This document shows, one piece after another, positions 17,547-24,833 of a stretch of DNA of 64,000 nt. A program made the position numbers and the translations under genes. A model generated the notes under the pieces. That model did no database searches. It was not told where the DNA came from and saw only the letters and a program-made list of their open reading frames with translations. The stretch is from Desulfobacter latus (GTDB lineage Bacteria; Desulfobacterota; Desulfobacteria; Desulfobacterales; Desulfobacteraceae), in contig NZ_JACADJ010000006.1 of assembly GCF_013389365.1 (NCBI RefSeq), forward strand, positions 1 to 64,000, in the 5' to 3' direction. Numbering within the stretch: position 1 is the first letter of the stretch; each line of letters starts with the position of its first letter.

Positions 17547-19106
17547 ATGATCATTGTGACCACCAGACAGATGCAGCAAATGGATAAAAACACCATTGAA
17601 AGCTTTGGCATTCCAGGCCGGGTACTCATGGAAAATGCAGGCCGGGGTGCCCTGGAGACGCTTTCCGATCACTTTGACCTTAAAGGGGCCAGGGTGGCTG
17701 TGGTAGCGGGCCGGGGCAACAACGGCGGAGATGGGTTTGTGATCGGACGTTACCTCATGGAGATGGGGGTAAGTGTCAGCTTTTTTCTTTTGTCCAACCC
17801 AAACCGCGTCCAGGGTGATGCGGGTGTAAATATGAACCTGGTAATGGATCTTCTGGCCGAACATTCCCAGTCACAATTTATTGAAATTACCGACAAAGAA
17901 TCCTTGGAAGCGGCAGGCGAAATTCTTCAGGATCATGATCTGTTTGTGGACGCTATTTTCGGCACAGGACTAAATGCCGATGTCCGGGGCATTTACCGTG
18001 ATGTGATTGAACTGATCAACGATTCGGGCAAAGCGGTTTTCAGCGTGGACATCCCTTCGGGAATCAATGCGGATACAGGCGCCGTATGCGGGGTAGCCAT
18101 CCAGGCCGATGCCACCGCCACCTTTGCTTTTGCCAAGGCCGGACACATTCTATACCCGGGCAATTTTCACACAGGTGACCTGGAGGTGATTGACATCGGC
18201 ATTCCCGGTCACATTGCAAAAGCACAATCTCCCGATATTTTTCTGCCTGAATCCCATGACATTGCAGACCTGATACCAGCCAGAAATTTCAATGCCCACA
18301 AGGGCAGTTTCGGTCATCTGCTGGTACTGGCCGGCTCGCCGGGCAAAACCGGGGCCGCGGCATTGTGCGCCAACGCGGCCATGCGAACCGGTGCCGGCCT
18401 TGTGACCTTAGGCGTTCCTGAAACGCTTATGCCCGTCATCGAACCCATGGTCATGGAACCCATGACAACTGCATTGGCCCAGACGCCATCCGGGGGCTTG
18501 AGTGCCACGGCCGTGGATGACATTACGGCACTGTTAGCAGACAAAGCCGCTTTGGCTTTAGGACCCGGTATCGGCACGGATCCCGGGACCCGGGAACTGA
18601 TAAAAGGCATTATGGCCATTGCATCCGTACCCATGGTCATTGACGCTGACGGCCTGAACTGCATTGCTGAAAATCCTGACATTCTGGGCACGGTCAAGGC
18701 CCCGGTGATTCTTACCCCCCACCCAGGTGAGATGGCCCGCCTTACCGGTAAAACCACTGCAGATATTCAGCAGAACCGGATGGAAACCGCCCGGAACTTT
18801 GCAGAGAAATACAAGGTTATCCTGGTGCTCAAGGGTGCCCAGACCCTTGTGGCCTGCCCGGACGGGGCTGTCTCTATCTGTCCCACGGGCAATCCCGGTA
18901 TGGCCTGCGGCGGCATGGGGGATGTACTCACCGGCATGATTGCGGCATTCCTGGCCCAAAATCTGCCCCCAGAATCTGCGGCCCTTGCAGGCGTTTATGT
19001 TCACGGATTGTGCGGGGATCTCCTGGCCCAGGATTACGCCTTTGGTTTTTCGGCATCAGATATGGTGGCGAACATTCCCCAGGCGTTAAAAACGCTTTTT
19101 TCATGA
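17547..19106 (+). CDS. nnr: Bifunctional NAD(P)H-hydrate epimerase / ADP-dependent dehydratase
   Basis: This enzyme repairs damaged (hydrated) NADH and NADPH. The N-terminal YjeF_N epimerase domain (about residues 1-215) includes MENAGRGALE, AGRGNNGGDGFVIGR and FSVDIPSGINADTG; the C-terminal ribokinase-like YjeF_C dehydratase domain (about 230-519) includes HKGSFGHLLVLAGSPGK, DADGLN, LTPHPGEMARL and GNPGMACGGMGDVLTGMI. The 519-residue length is the usual fused size. The last four bases overlap the tsaE ATG (ATGA), so the two are coupled; nnr next to tsaE is a frequent bacterial arrangement. Confidence 0.96.
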   Translation: MIIVTTRQMQQMDKNTIESFGIPGRVLMENAGRGALETLSDHFDLKGARVAVVAGRGNNGGDGFVIGRYLMEMGVSVSFFLLSNPNRVQGDAGVNMNLVMDLLAEHSQSQFIEITDKESLEAAGEILQDHDLFVDAIFGTGLNADVRGIYRDVIELINDSGKAVFSVDIPSGINADTGAVCGVAIQADATATFAFAKAGHILYPGNFHTGDLEVIDIGIPGHIAKAQSPDIFLPESHDIADLIPARNFNAHKGSFGHLLVLAGSPGKTGAAALCANAAMRTGAGLVTLGVPETLMPVIEPMVMEPMTTALAQTPSGGLSATAVDDITALLADKAALALGPGIGTDPGTRELIKGIMAIASVPMVIDADGLNCIAENPDILGTVKAPVILTPHPGEMARLTGKTTADIQQNRMETARNFAEKYKVILVLKGAQTLVACPDGAVSICPTGNPGMACGGMGDVLTGMIAAFLAQNLPPESAALAGVYVHGLCGDLLAQDYAFGFSASDMVANIPQALKTLFS

Positions 19107-19576
19107 AAGAGATTATATCCCAGAGCCCGGAACAGACCCAGGAACCGGCCAGGCGCCTGGGTCATTATATCCGGGAACAGCACTTAAGTTGCGCCATGGC
19201 CCTGACCGGGGATCTTGGCTGTGGCAAGACCTGTTTTGTCCAGGGCCTTGCCGGAGGGCTGGAGATTGAGGAGGGTTACTATATCACCAGTCCCACCTTT
19301 ACCATCATGAATGAATATCCGGCAGGAAAAATGCGTCTGTGCCACCTGGACCTGTACAGGCTTTCAGACCCGGACGAGCTGGAATATATCGGTATTGAGG
19401 ACCAGATGGGACAGAACAGCGTCACCGTGGTGGAATGGCCTGATCTTCTCATTGAAACCGGATTTATATTTGATCTCTATATCCATTTTGAATTTGATGC
19501 CGACTTTAATAGAAAAATAACCTTTTCACCATCTGGACAAGCCGGAACAAATCTGCTAAGCAATCTATCCCTATAA
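19103..19576 (+). CDS. tsaE: tRNA threonylcarbamoyladenosine biosynthesis ATPase TsaE
   Basis: TsaE is the P-loop ATPase that supports the TsaB-TsaD complex in making t6A at position 37 of ANN-reading tRNAs. Walker A is GDLGCGKT at residues 36-43, followed by TSPTFTIMNEY, HLDLYRLSD and VVEWPDLL, all strongly conserved. The 157-residue length is normal. The open frame extends upstream into nnr, but the ATG at 19103 overlaps the nnr stop (ATGA) and gives the right N-terminus. The C-terminus is followed by a short palindrome (ACTCGATCATCGAG) and then lysC. Confidence 0.95.
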   Translation: MKEIISQSPEQTQEPARRLGHYIREQHLSCAMALTGDLGCGKTCFVQGLAGGLEIEEGYYITSPTFTIMNEYPAGKMRLCHLDLYRLSDPDELEYIGIEDQMGQNSVTVVEWPDLLIETGFIFDLYIHFEFDADFNRKITFSPSGQAGTNLLSNLSL

Positions 19577-19638
19577 CTCGATCATCGAGAGTATAATAAG
19601 TAAAGTTATTAATAAAAGTTAAAATTTTGGGAGACACA

Positions 19639-20856
19639 ATGGCGTTACGGGTGCAAAAATTTGGCGGCACATCTGTGGCAGATATCGAAAGGATCTCCAA
19701 AGTGGCCGACCGGGTACAAAAGGCCCATGAAAACGGAGACCGGATGGTGGTGGTGCTTTCGGCCATGGCAGGCGTGACAAATAATCTGATCAGCCTTGCC
19801 GGACAGGCATCTGACACCCCTGACAAACGGGAACTGGACGTGCTGTTGGCAACCGGGGAACAGACCACGGCGGCCTTAATGGCCATGATGCTTAAATCAA
19901 GGGGACTGAAAGCCAAGTCTTTCTTAGGTTTCCAGGCCGGTATCCATACCGACCATATGTCAGGCAAGGCCAGAATCCGGGAGATCGACAGCCATAATCT
20001 ACGGGAGGCCCTGGATGAAGGACATATTGTCGTGGTGGCAGGGTTCCAGGGTGCGGATGACCACGGAGATATCACCACCCTGGGCCGGGGCGGATCCGAC
20101 ACCTCGGCCGTTGCCATTGCCGCATCGCTCAAAGCCGATGTCTGTGAAATCTTCACCGATGTGGACGGGGTGTACACAACCGACCCAAGGATCTGCCCCA
20201 AAGCCAGGAAAATCAGCAGAATTTCCTATGATGAAATGCTTGAAATGGCCATTCTGGGCGCAAAAGTTCTCCAGATCAGGTCTGTGGAATTTGCAAAAAA
20301 ATACAATGTACCCGTGCATGTCCGGTCATCATTCAATGAGGAGGAAGGAACCATGGTTGTCAACGAAAGTAAAAATATGGAAAGCCCGGTGGTATCAGGC
20401 GTCACCTGTGACATGAATGAAGCTAGAATTACGTTCAAGCGCGTCCCTGACCAGCCCGGCATATCAGCCAAGGTTTTCGGGGCCCTTGCCGAGGCCGGGA
20501 TCTCCGTGGACATGATCATCCAGAACTCCCGCACCGGCGGCGAAACAGACTTGACCTTTACCGTGACCATGGACGATTTTGAACGGGCAATGGAAATTTC
20601 CAAAAAAGTGGCGGATCAAATCCATGCCGGCGAAATAAGAACCGCCACTGAAATTGCCAAAATATCAGTCATCGGCCTGGGGATGAAAAGCCATTCCGGC
20701 GTGGCGGCAGTGATGTTCAAGGCGCTGGCTGAAGAAAACATTAACATCCGCATGATTTCAACTTCTGAAATCCGTATTTCATGCGTGATTCTGGCCAAAT
20801 ATGCGGAACTGGCGGTCAGAACCCTGCATGCCGCCTTTGGCCTGGACAAGGAATAA
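19639..20856 (+). CDS. lysC: Aspartate kinase
   Basis: Phosphorylates aspartate, the first step towards lysine, threonine and methionine. The 405-residue protein starts with MALRVQKFGGTSVAD (KFGGTS motif), has VVLSAMAGVTNNL and GRGGSDTSAVAIAA in the kinase domain, and TDVDGVYTTDPR. Two ACT domains follow from about residue 265 (ITFKRVPDQPGISAKVFG and ISVIGLGMKSHSGVAA), as expected for a feedback-regulated enzyme of the short (lysC/dapG-type) class. A TTG 12 bases upstream is in frame but GGGAGA precedes the ATG, so that start is preferred. Same strand as tag-nnr-tsaE, 62 bp after tsaE. Confidence 0.95.
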   Translation: MALRVQKFGGTSVADIERISKVADRVQKAHENGDRMVVVLSAMAGVTNNLISLAGQASDTPDKRELDVLLATGEQTTAALMAMMLKSRGLKAKSFLGFQAGIHTDHMSGKARIREIDSHNLREALDEGHIVVVAGFQGADDHGDITTLGRGGSDTSAVAIAASLKADVCEIFTDVDGVYTTDPRICPKARKISRISYDEMLEMAILGAKVLQIRSVEFAKKYNVPVHVRSSFNEEEGTMVVNESKNMESPVVSGVTCDMNEARITFKRVPDQPGISAKVFGALAEAGISVDMIIQNSRTGGETDLTFTVTMDDFERAMEISKKVADQIHAGEIRTATEIAKISVIGLGMKSHSGVAAVMFKALAEENINIRMISTSEIRISCVILAKYAELAVRTLHAAFGLDKE

Positions 20857-20907
20857 CAATTAAAATTCGATGATCCGGTTTTTGTTAATTTGCCCAACTT
20901 CGACGAT

Positions 20908-21040
20908 GGGCTTGGTCAGAACATGGGCCACAGCGTAGGTTGGGTTGAACGAAGTGAAACCCAACAACATTATCGGCGTTGGGTTTCGTTCCTCAACCCA
21001 ACCTACCGGAAATTCGTGTGGCCGAAAATATGACCAAGGC
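20908..21040. repeat. Nested palindromic intergenic repeat (about 133 bp)
   Basis: The lysC-pyrF gap holds three nested inverted repeats. The outermost arms are GGGCTTGGTCAGAACATGG onwards (20908-20931) and the near-complement at 21016-21040. Inside are GTAGGTTGGGTTGA (20935-20948) with its exact complement at 20993-21006, and then GAACGAA...AAACCCAAC (20947-20965) with GTTGGGTTTCGTTC (20978-20991). The motif GTAGGTTGGGTTGA with GAACGAAACCCAAC is a palindrome seen in many bacterial genomes as a dispersed REP/MITE-like unit. The element separates convergent genes and could also act as a transcription stop. Confidence 0.75.
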
Positions 21041-21101
21041 CTCGGCGATCGAGTAAAAGCTGTTTTTTGCTGTTTTGCCAATGCCGGTTTGTCTGGCCGT
21101 C

Positions 21102-21836
21102 CTACACGGACGCGCCGGCCAGACCGGCTTCAATTTCTCGGGCCACTTTTTCAGCGGCCCGGGCCGGGTCGTCGGCATCCCGGATGGGCCGCCCAATGAC
21201 AATATAGTCAGAACCAGCTTGCACAGCCTTAGCCGGCGTAACAATCCGCTTCTGGTCATCCCCGGGTGTCAAGTACCATTGGGGCCGGATCCCCGGCGTA
21301 ACAGCCAGACACCTTTTACCGAATTGCGCTTTCAACATGGCGGTTTCCCGTCCTGAGCACACCACACCGGCACATCCGGCGTCCAGGGCCATCCGGGCCC
21401 GCAGCAGCACCAGCTTTTCCGGGGCATTGACATACTCATCCTTAAATCCCTGGGCACGGACCGTATCTGCGTCATTGTCCGTAAGCAGGGTCACGGCAAG
21501 CACATTGGTCTTTCCGGCATTGTCAACGGCTGCCCCAAGCATTTTTTGTGAAGACGCACCATGAACGGTTACCAGATCCACCCCGAGATCCGCCACCCGG
21601 GCCATGGCCCGGCCAACCGTGGCGGAAATATCATGCAGTTTTAAATCCAGAAAAATACCGGCACTGGACATCTTTTTGACCATCTCCACCACAGCCGGAC
21701 CCTGGCGGATAAACAGTTCAAGACCGATTTTAAACATACCCACCCGGCCGTCAAGCTGACGGATATGCGACTGTGCCGCCGCCATGGAAGGAAAGTCCAG
21801 AGGGAAAATAATATATTCTTTTGCTGTTTTCTGCAT
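21102..21836 (-). CDS. pyrF: Orotidine 5'-phosphate decarboxylase
   Basis: PyrF converts OMP to UMP, the final step of de novo pyrimidine synthesis. The 244-residue TIM barrel shows FPLDFPS near the N-terminus, FKIGLELF with a substrate-contacting Lys, and the catalytic LDLKLHDIS (Asp64, Lys66, Asp69). Downstream are TVHGAS and, near the end, VTPGIRPQ and YIVIGRPIRDADDPARAA, both family signatures. It is a monocistronic gene convergent with lysC; the repeat element lies between them. Nothing unusual in length or residues. Confidence 0.96.
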   Translation of the reverse strand: MQKTAKEYIIFPLDFPSMAAAQSHIRQLDGRVGMFKIGLELFIRQGPAVVEMVKKMSSAGIFLDLKLHDISATVGRAMARVADLGVDLVTVHGASSQKMLGAAVDNAGKTNVLAVTLLTDNDADTVRAQGFKDEYVNAPEKLVLLRARMALDAGCAGVVCSGRETAMLKAQFGKRCLAVTPGIRPQWYLTPGDDQKRIVTPAKAVQAGSDYIVIGRPIRDADDPARAAEKVAREIEAGLAGASV

Positions 21837-21989
21837 AAGCGCCTTTTATAATCTTAGGGTTGATACAAATAAAAAATTGAGTGGATCTTACCACAAACGG
21901 CATTTTTTGCCTTTAAAAAAACACGGACAAAAGACTTGTAAACCATAATTCATGGCTGTATATAAGTATAAATAACGAAAGATAACGCA

Positions 21990-23042
21990 ATGCTAAAAAA
22001 TTTATATCCTGATTCCCTGGAAGCATCCGGAAGATATCTTCGAATAATCCTCAAAGAACTCTCCGAACTGAAACTTCCTTATACCCCAATTGCCTATTCC
22101 GTGTGGTATGAGTATGCCTCGGGCCGAAATCCTGAACTGCATAAGGAGATCGAGGCCGCCCGCAAGAAAAAAGACCTGATAAACTATCAGACGATCCTTG
22201 AATGGTTCAAGCATTACGTTTCCGACAGGCCATTGGTTGTGGCCAAAGAACAAACGAGAAAAGCAGAAAACCTTCTTAACGGAATGACCTCGTGCCTTAA
22301 CGAGGCCGGAAACCGTATGGGTCGGCAGAGAGACAACCTCAAAGCCCGGATTGAAGATTTGAACAATGCGTCAAACCAATCGGATATCAAAAATATTTGC
22401 AGGGATATTATTTTGGAAACCCAGCGGATCATTGATGGCAACACCGAGGTTAAAAAAAATGTTCACAAGACCATCAGCGAACTTGATGCGCTGACACTGG
22501 AACTTAAAAAATTGAGGGAAGCGGCAAAAACGGATATGCTCACAGGGCTTCTCAACCGCCGTGGTTTTGAGGATGCCATGGTAAAACCCATAAAAGAGGC
22601 CCAGGCAAAGACCACCCCCTTAACACTGATCATTGCAGACCTCGACCGGTTTAAACGAATAAATGATAACTATGGCCATATCACCGGGGATAATGTACTC
22701 AAACTGCTGTCCAGGCTTTTACAGAAACATATCAAAGGCAAGGATATTGCCGGCAGATTCGGCGGCGAAGAATTTATCATGGCATTGCCCGAAACCAAAA
22801 TGGACGGCGGTTTTGCCCTGGCCGAACAAATCCGCACCAGCCTTGAAAAAATGAAATGGCAATCCAAAAGTTCAGGTAAGGATATTGGTACGATCACCAT
22901 CTCTTTAGGCGTGGCCCAGTTCATTCCGGATGAAAATTTGAACAGCCTGATTGCACGGGCTGACAAGGCCCTTTATTCAGCCAAGGAGAAGGGTCGAAAC
23001 CGCACCGCCATCCATAATGGCAAAGAGGTTATTTTTCCTTAA
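21990..23042 (+). CDS. Diguanylate cyclase (GGDEF domain)
   Basis: The C-terminal half (about 175-345) is a GGDEF domain with TDMLTGLLNRRGF, ADLDRFKRINDNYGH and the catalytic signature RFGGEEF at residues 257-263, so it probably makes cyclic di-GMP. The allosteric I-site position, normally RxxD five residues before the signature, reads KGKD, so product inhibition may be weak. The N-terminal 170 residues have no named sensor domain that I recognise; they look helical with Lys/Glu-rich coiled-coil stretches and no membrane segments, so the enzyme is cytoplasmic. GAAAGAT precedes the ATG. A hairpin (GCCCTTTGGGC) follows the stop. Confidence 0.93.
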   Translation: MLKNLYPDSLEASGRYLRIILKELSELKLPYTPIAYSVWYEYASGRNPELHKEIEAARKKKDLINYQTILEWFKHYVSDRPLVVAKEQTRKAENLLNGMTSCLNEAGNRMGRQRDNLKARIEDLNNASNQSDIKNICRDIILETQRIIDGNTEVKKNVHKTISELDALTLELKKLREAAKTDMLTGLLNRRGFEDAMVKPIKEAQAKTTPLTLIIADLDRFKRINDNYGHITGDNVLKLLSRLLQKHIKGKDIAGRFGGEEFIMALPETKMDGGFALAEQIRTSLEKMKWQSKSSGKDIGTITISLGVAQFIPDENLNSLIARADKALYSAKEKGRNRTAIHNGKEVIFP

Positions 23043-23076
23043 TTAAATTAGCGCCCTTTGGGCGGGCTGGTAGGTA

Positions 23077-23109
23077 CTGGGTGCTGGGTGCTGGGTGCTG
23101 GGTGCTGGG
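23077..23109 (+). repeat. Heptanucleotide tandem repeat (CTGGGTG)n
   Basis: Four full and one partial copy of CTGGGTG stand in tandem just after the GGDEF gene. Short intergenic heptamer arrays of this kind occur in several Deltaproteobacteria and cyanobacteria and are unstable in copy number. There is no coding or promoter signal in it. Confidence 0.85.
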
Positions 23110-23158
23110 AAATGGAAATTCCTATACTCTTAAATTAAGGTTGAAACCTTTAACACAT

Positions 23159-23261
23159 TAGACATTATACCGATTTTAGCTAAGTGCTTGATTTTATTAG
23201 ATTTGCAAAAATCAACTTCCCAATAAAATCAATAGGTTATGAAAAATAGGTATAATGTCTA
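23159..23261. repeat. MITE-like element with 19-bp inverted repeats
   Basis: TAGACATTATACCGATTTT (23159-23177) faces AAAATAGGTATAATGTCTA (23243-23261), 18 of 19 bases complementary. A second inverted pair, TTGATTTTATT and AATAAAATCAA, lies inside, so the single strand can fold almost completely. A TA dinucleotide stands at each outer end, as in target duplications of IS630/mariner-like elements. The element has no ORF and lies right before the CheD-HDOD gene, whose promoter it may have displaced. ATTATACCGAT also occurs once more at 23584-23594, next to the TnpB relic. Confidence 0.6.
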
Positions 23262-23306
23262 TTAATGATATTAAGGGATTTTAACAAAAATCAATATCTG
23301 TATTTA

Positions 23307-23558
23307 ATGAACCATATACAAAACGAGTACATTCCCACAGGCCGCCTCAGGGTTGGAAAAAAATCACCTCGGAAATTCCAGGCGATCCTTGGAACCTGCC
23401 TGGGCCTGGCACTGTATGACCCAAAGCGCAAAGCCGGTGGACTGATCCATATCCTTTTGCCCTCCCCATTAGAAAATACGGATTTTCAATCCAGCACCCC
23501 GGAAAAATATGCGTCGACAGGTATCGTGAAGTTCCATATAAAATATAACATAAAATAG
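23307..23558 (+). pseudogene. N-terminal part of a CheD-like (receptor glutamine deamidase) domain, interrupted
   Basis: The frame encodes IPTGRLRVG, ILGTCLGLALYD and GGLIHILLPSP, then EKYASTGI. These are the marks of CheD: the catalytic Cys in LGTC, His in IHILLPS and Thr in STGI. CheD deamidates chemoreceptor glutamines and binds CheC. After STGI the similarity ends abruptly and the frame runs out at 23558 through unrelated AT-rich sequence. The missing C-terminal part of the domain resumes at 23817 in the same orientation (see the HDOD gene), so a single CheD-HDOD gene has been split by the TnpB remnant in between. The likely original start is the ATG at 23307; a further upstream ATG at 23265 abuts the MITE. 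Confidence 0.7.
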
Positions 23559-23572
23559 TTGACAATAGAGTA

Positions 23573-23795
23573 AAATACGCCTATTATACCGATAATGCGA
23601 ATGTTAATGCTGGCAAAAACATAGCCAAACGTTTTGGAAATGTTGAGCTAAAGGACTTAACAGATTTTCGCAAAATGAAACCGTTTTTGTTTTAAGCGGT
23701 TTCCGGATGCTCGTAGTGCATCCGACAGGTTAGAACTGAGCTATACGCTTCGAGAGATAGGTGGTTCGCCGCTGACAGTCAATCAACCTGTTTAA
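23573..23795 (+). mobile_element. IS200/IS605-type tnpB remnant (C-terminal zinc-ribbon region, frameshifted)
   Basis: Translation gives YTDNANVNAGKNIAKRFG, the part of the C-terminal zinc ribbon of TnpB (OrfB) that follows its CxxCG pair, here with the cysteines lost, then NVELKDLTDF and KPFLF followed by a stop. In the next frame the sequence continues FPDARSASDRLEL and REIGGSPLTVNQPV before a stop at 23793-23795. TnpB is the RNA-guided nuclease ancestor of Cas12, carried by IS605-family elements. The N-terminal 300 or so residues and any tnpA are gone, so the copy is dead. It sits inside the CheD-HDOD gene, between the two halves of the CheD domain. Confidence 0.7.
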
Positions 23796-23816
23796 GACCA
23801 ATCTCTATATTTCTCT

Positions 23817-24833
23817 ATGGAGTTGGTAACTATATTAAAAGAGCAAGGTATTGAAATCCTCAGCTCTGAGACCGGTGGTTTTTTCGCCTGCACCCTTGAG
23901 CTGGAGATGTTGACCGGTGAAACAAAAATTATACCGCTATGGGAGACAACCATTGTCCCGGGCGCCATGGCACCGATTTCAGGTTCTGAAGCCATCATGG
24001 ACACCATTGACAATCTCCAGCCGATCCCCCAGACCGCACTGAAAATTTTTAGAATGTTCAACCAGAGCAGCTACAGTATTAATGATATTATACAGGAACT
24101 GTCCCAGGACCAAGTGCTGTCTGCCCGGACATTGCAAATGTGTAATTCCGTTCTTTTCTCGGGTACCATAAAAATTGACTCGCTCAAGGATGCGGTGCTG
24201 ATACTTGGCAAGGAGAAACTGGTCAGAAGTGTAATAACAACGGCCATTGAAAGCTATTTCAAGCAGATCGGGCCATCAGGCTACTCCCTATGCAAAGGCG
24301 GGCTTTTTTCCCATACCGTGGGTGTGGCCTGCCTTGCAGAACGGCTGGCAAAGGAAACCGGGGTTGCACATCCCTGGTCAGCGTACACGGCAGGCCTGCT
24401 GCACGACATCGGCAAGGTCGTCCTGGATCAGCATATATCAGACTGTTTACCGTTTTTTTTTCGGACTTTGGGAAATGACAAGCAAAGTATCCTCCAATCC
24501 GAAGAAAAAGTATTGGGCTTCGACCACTGCCGGGCCGGCGTGATCCTGGCGGAAAAATGGGGCTTTTCAGACGCATTGACCGAAGTCATCCGCTGCCACC
24601 ATACCCCTGAAGATGCCCAAGTCGACTCACAGCTGGTGGAAATTGTCTATCTGGCAGACCGGATCATGGAAAAATTTTTCGCAGGGTTTGATATTGATAA
24701 CATAGATGCCCTGCACCTGGAACCCATCATCAAAAAAATGGATCTGGACGGTGCAGCCCTGGCCCGGTACATCGACGATCTGCCCCTGGATATACTGATA
24801 CAGGATTCGCCCCATGGAACAACCAAGACCTGA
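23817..24833 (+). CDS. HDOD-domain protein, separated from its CheD N-terminus
   Basis: The first 40 residues (ELVTILKEQGIEILSSETGGF, shortened here) match the end of a CheD domain; the domain's catalytic part lies at 23307-23530. From about residue 60 an HDOD domain follows: LQPIPQTALKIFRMFN, IIQELSQDQVLSARTLQMCN, then AGLLHDIGKVVLDQH with an HD pair, CHHTPEDA and VYLADRIM. HDOD proteins act in signalling, often linked to c-di-GMP or cell-cycle control. The downstream piece retains a complete HDOD region and could be translated from the ATG at 23817, although no good Shine-Dalgarno is evident. Its last 20 bases overlap selA, so selA is probably cotranscribed. Confidence 0.75.
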   Translation: MELVTILKEQGIEILSSETGGFFACTLELEMLTGETKIIPLWETTIVPGAMAPISGSEAIMDTIDNLQPIPQTALKIFRMFNQSSYSINDIIQELSQDQVLSARTLQMCNSVLFSGTIKIDSLKDAVLILGKEKLVRSVITTAIESYFKQIGPSGYSLCKGGLFSHTVGVACLAERLAKETGVAHPWSAYTAGLLHDIGKVVLDQHISDCLPFFFRTLGNDKQSILQSEEKVLGFDHCRAGVILAEKWGFSDALTEVIRCHHTPEDAQVDSQLVEIVYLADRIMEKFFAGFDIDNIDALHLEPIIKKMDLDGAALARYIDDLPLDILIQDSPHGTTKT

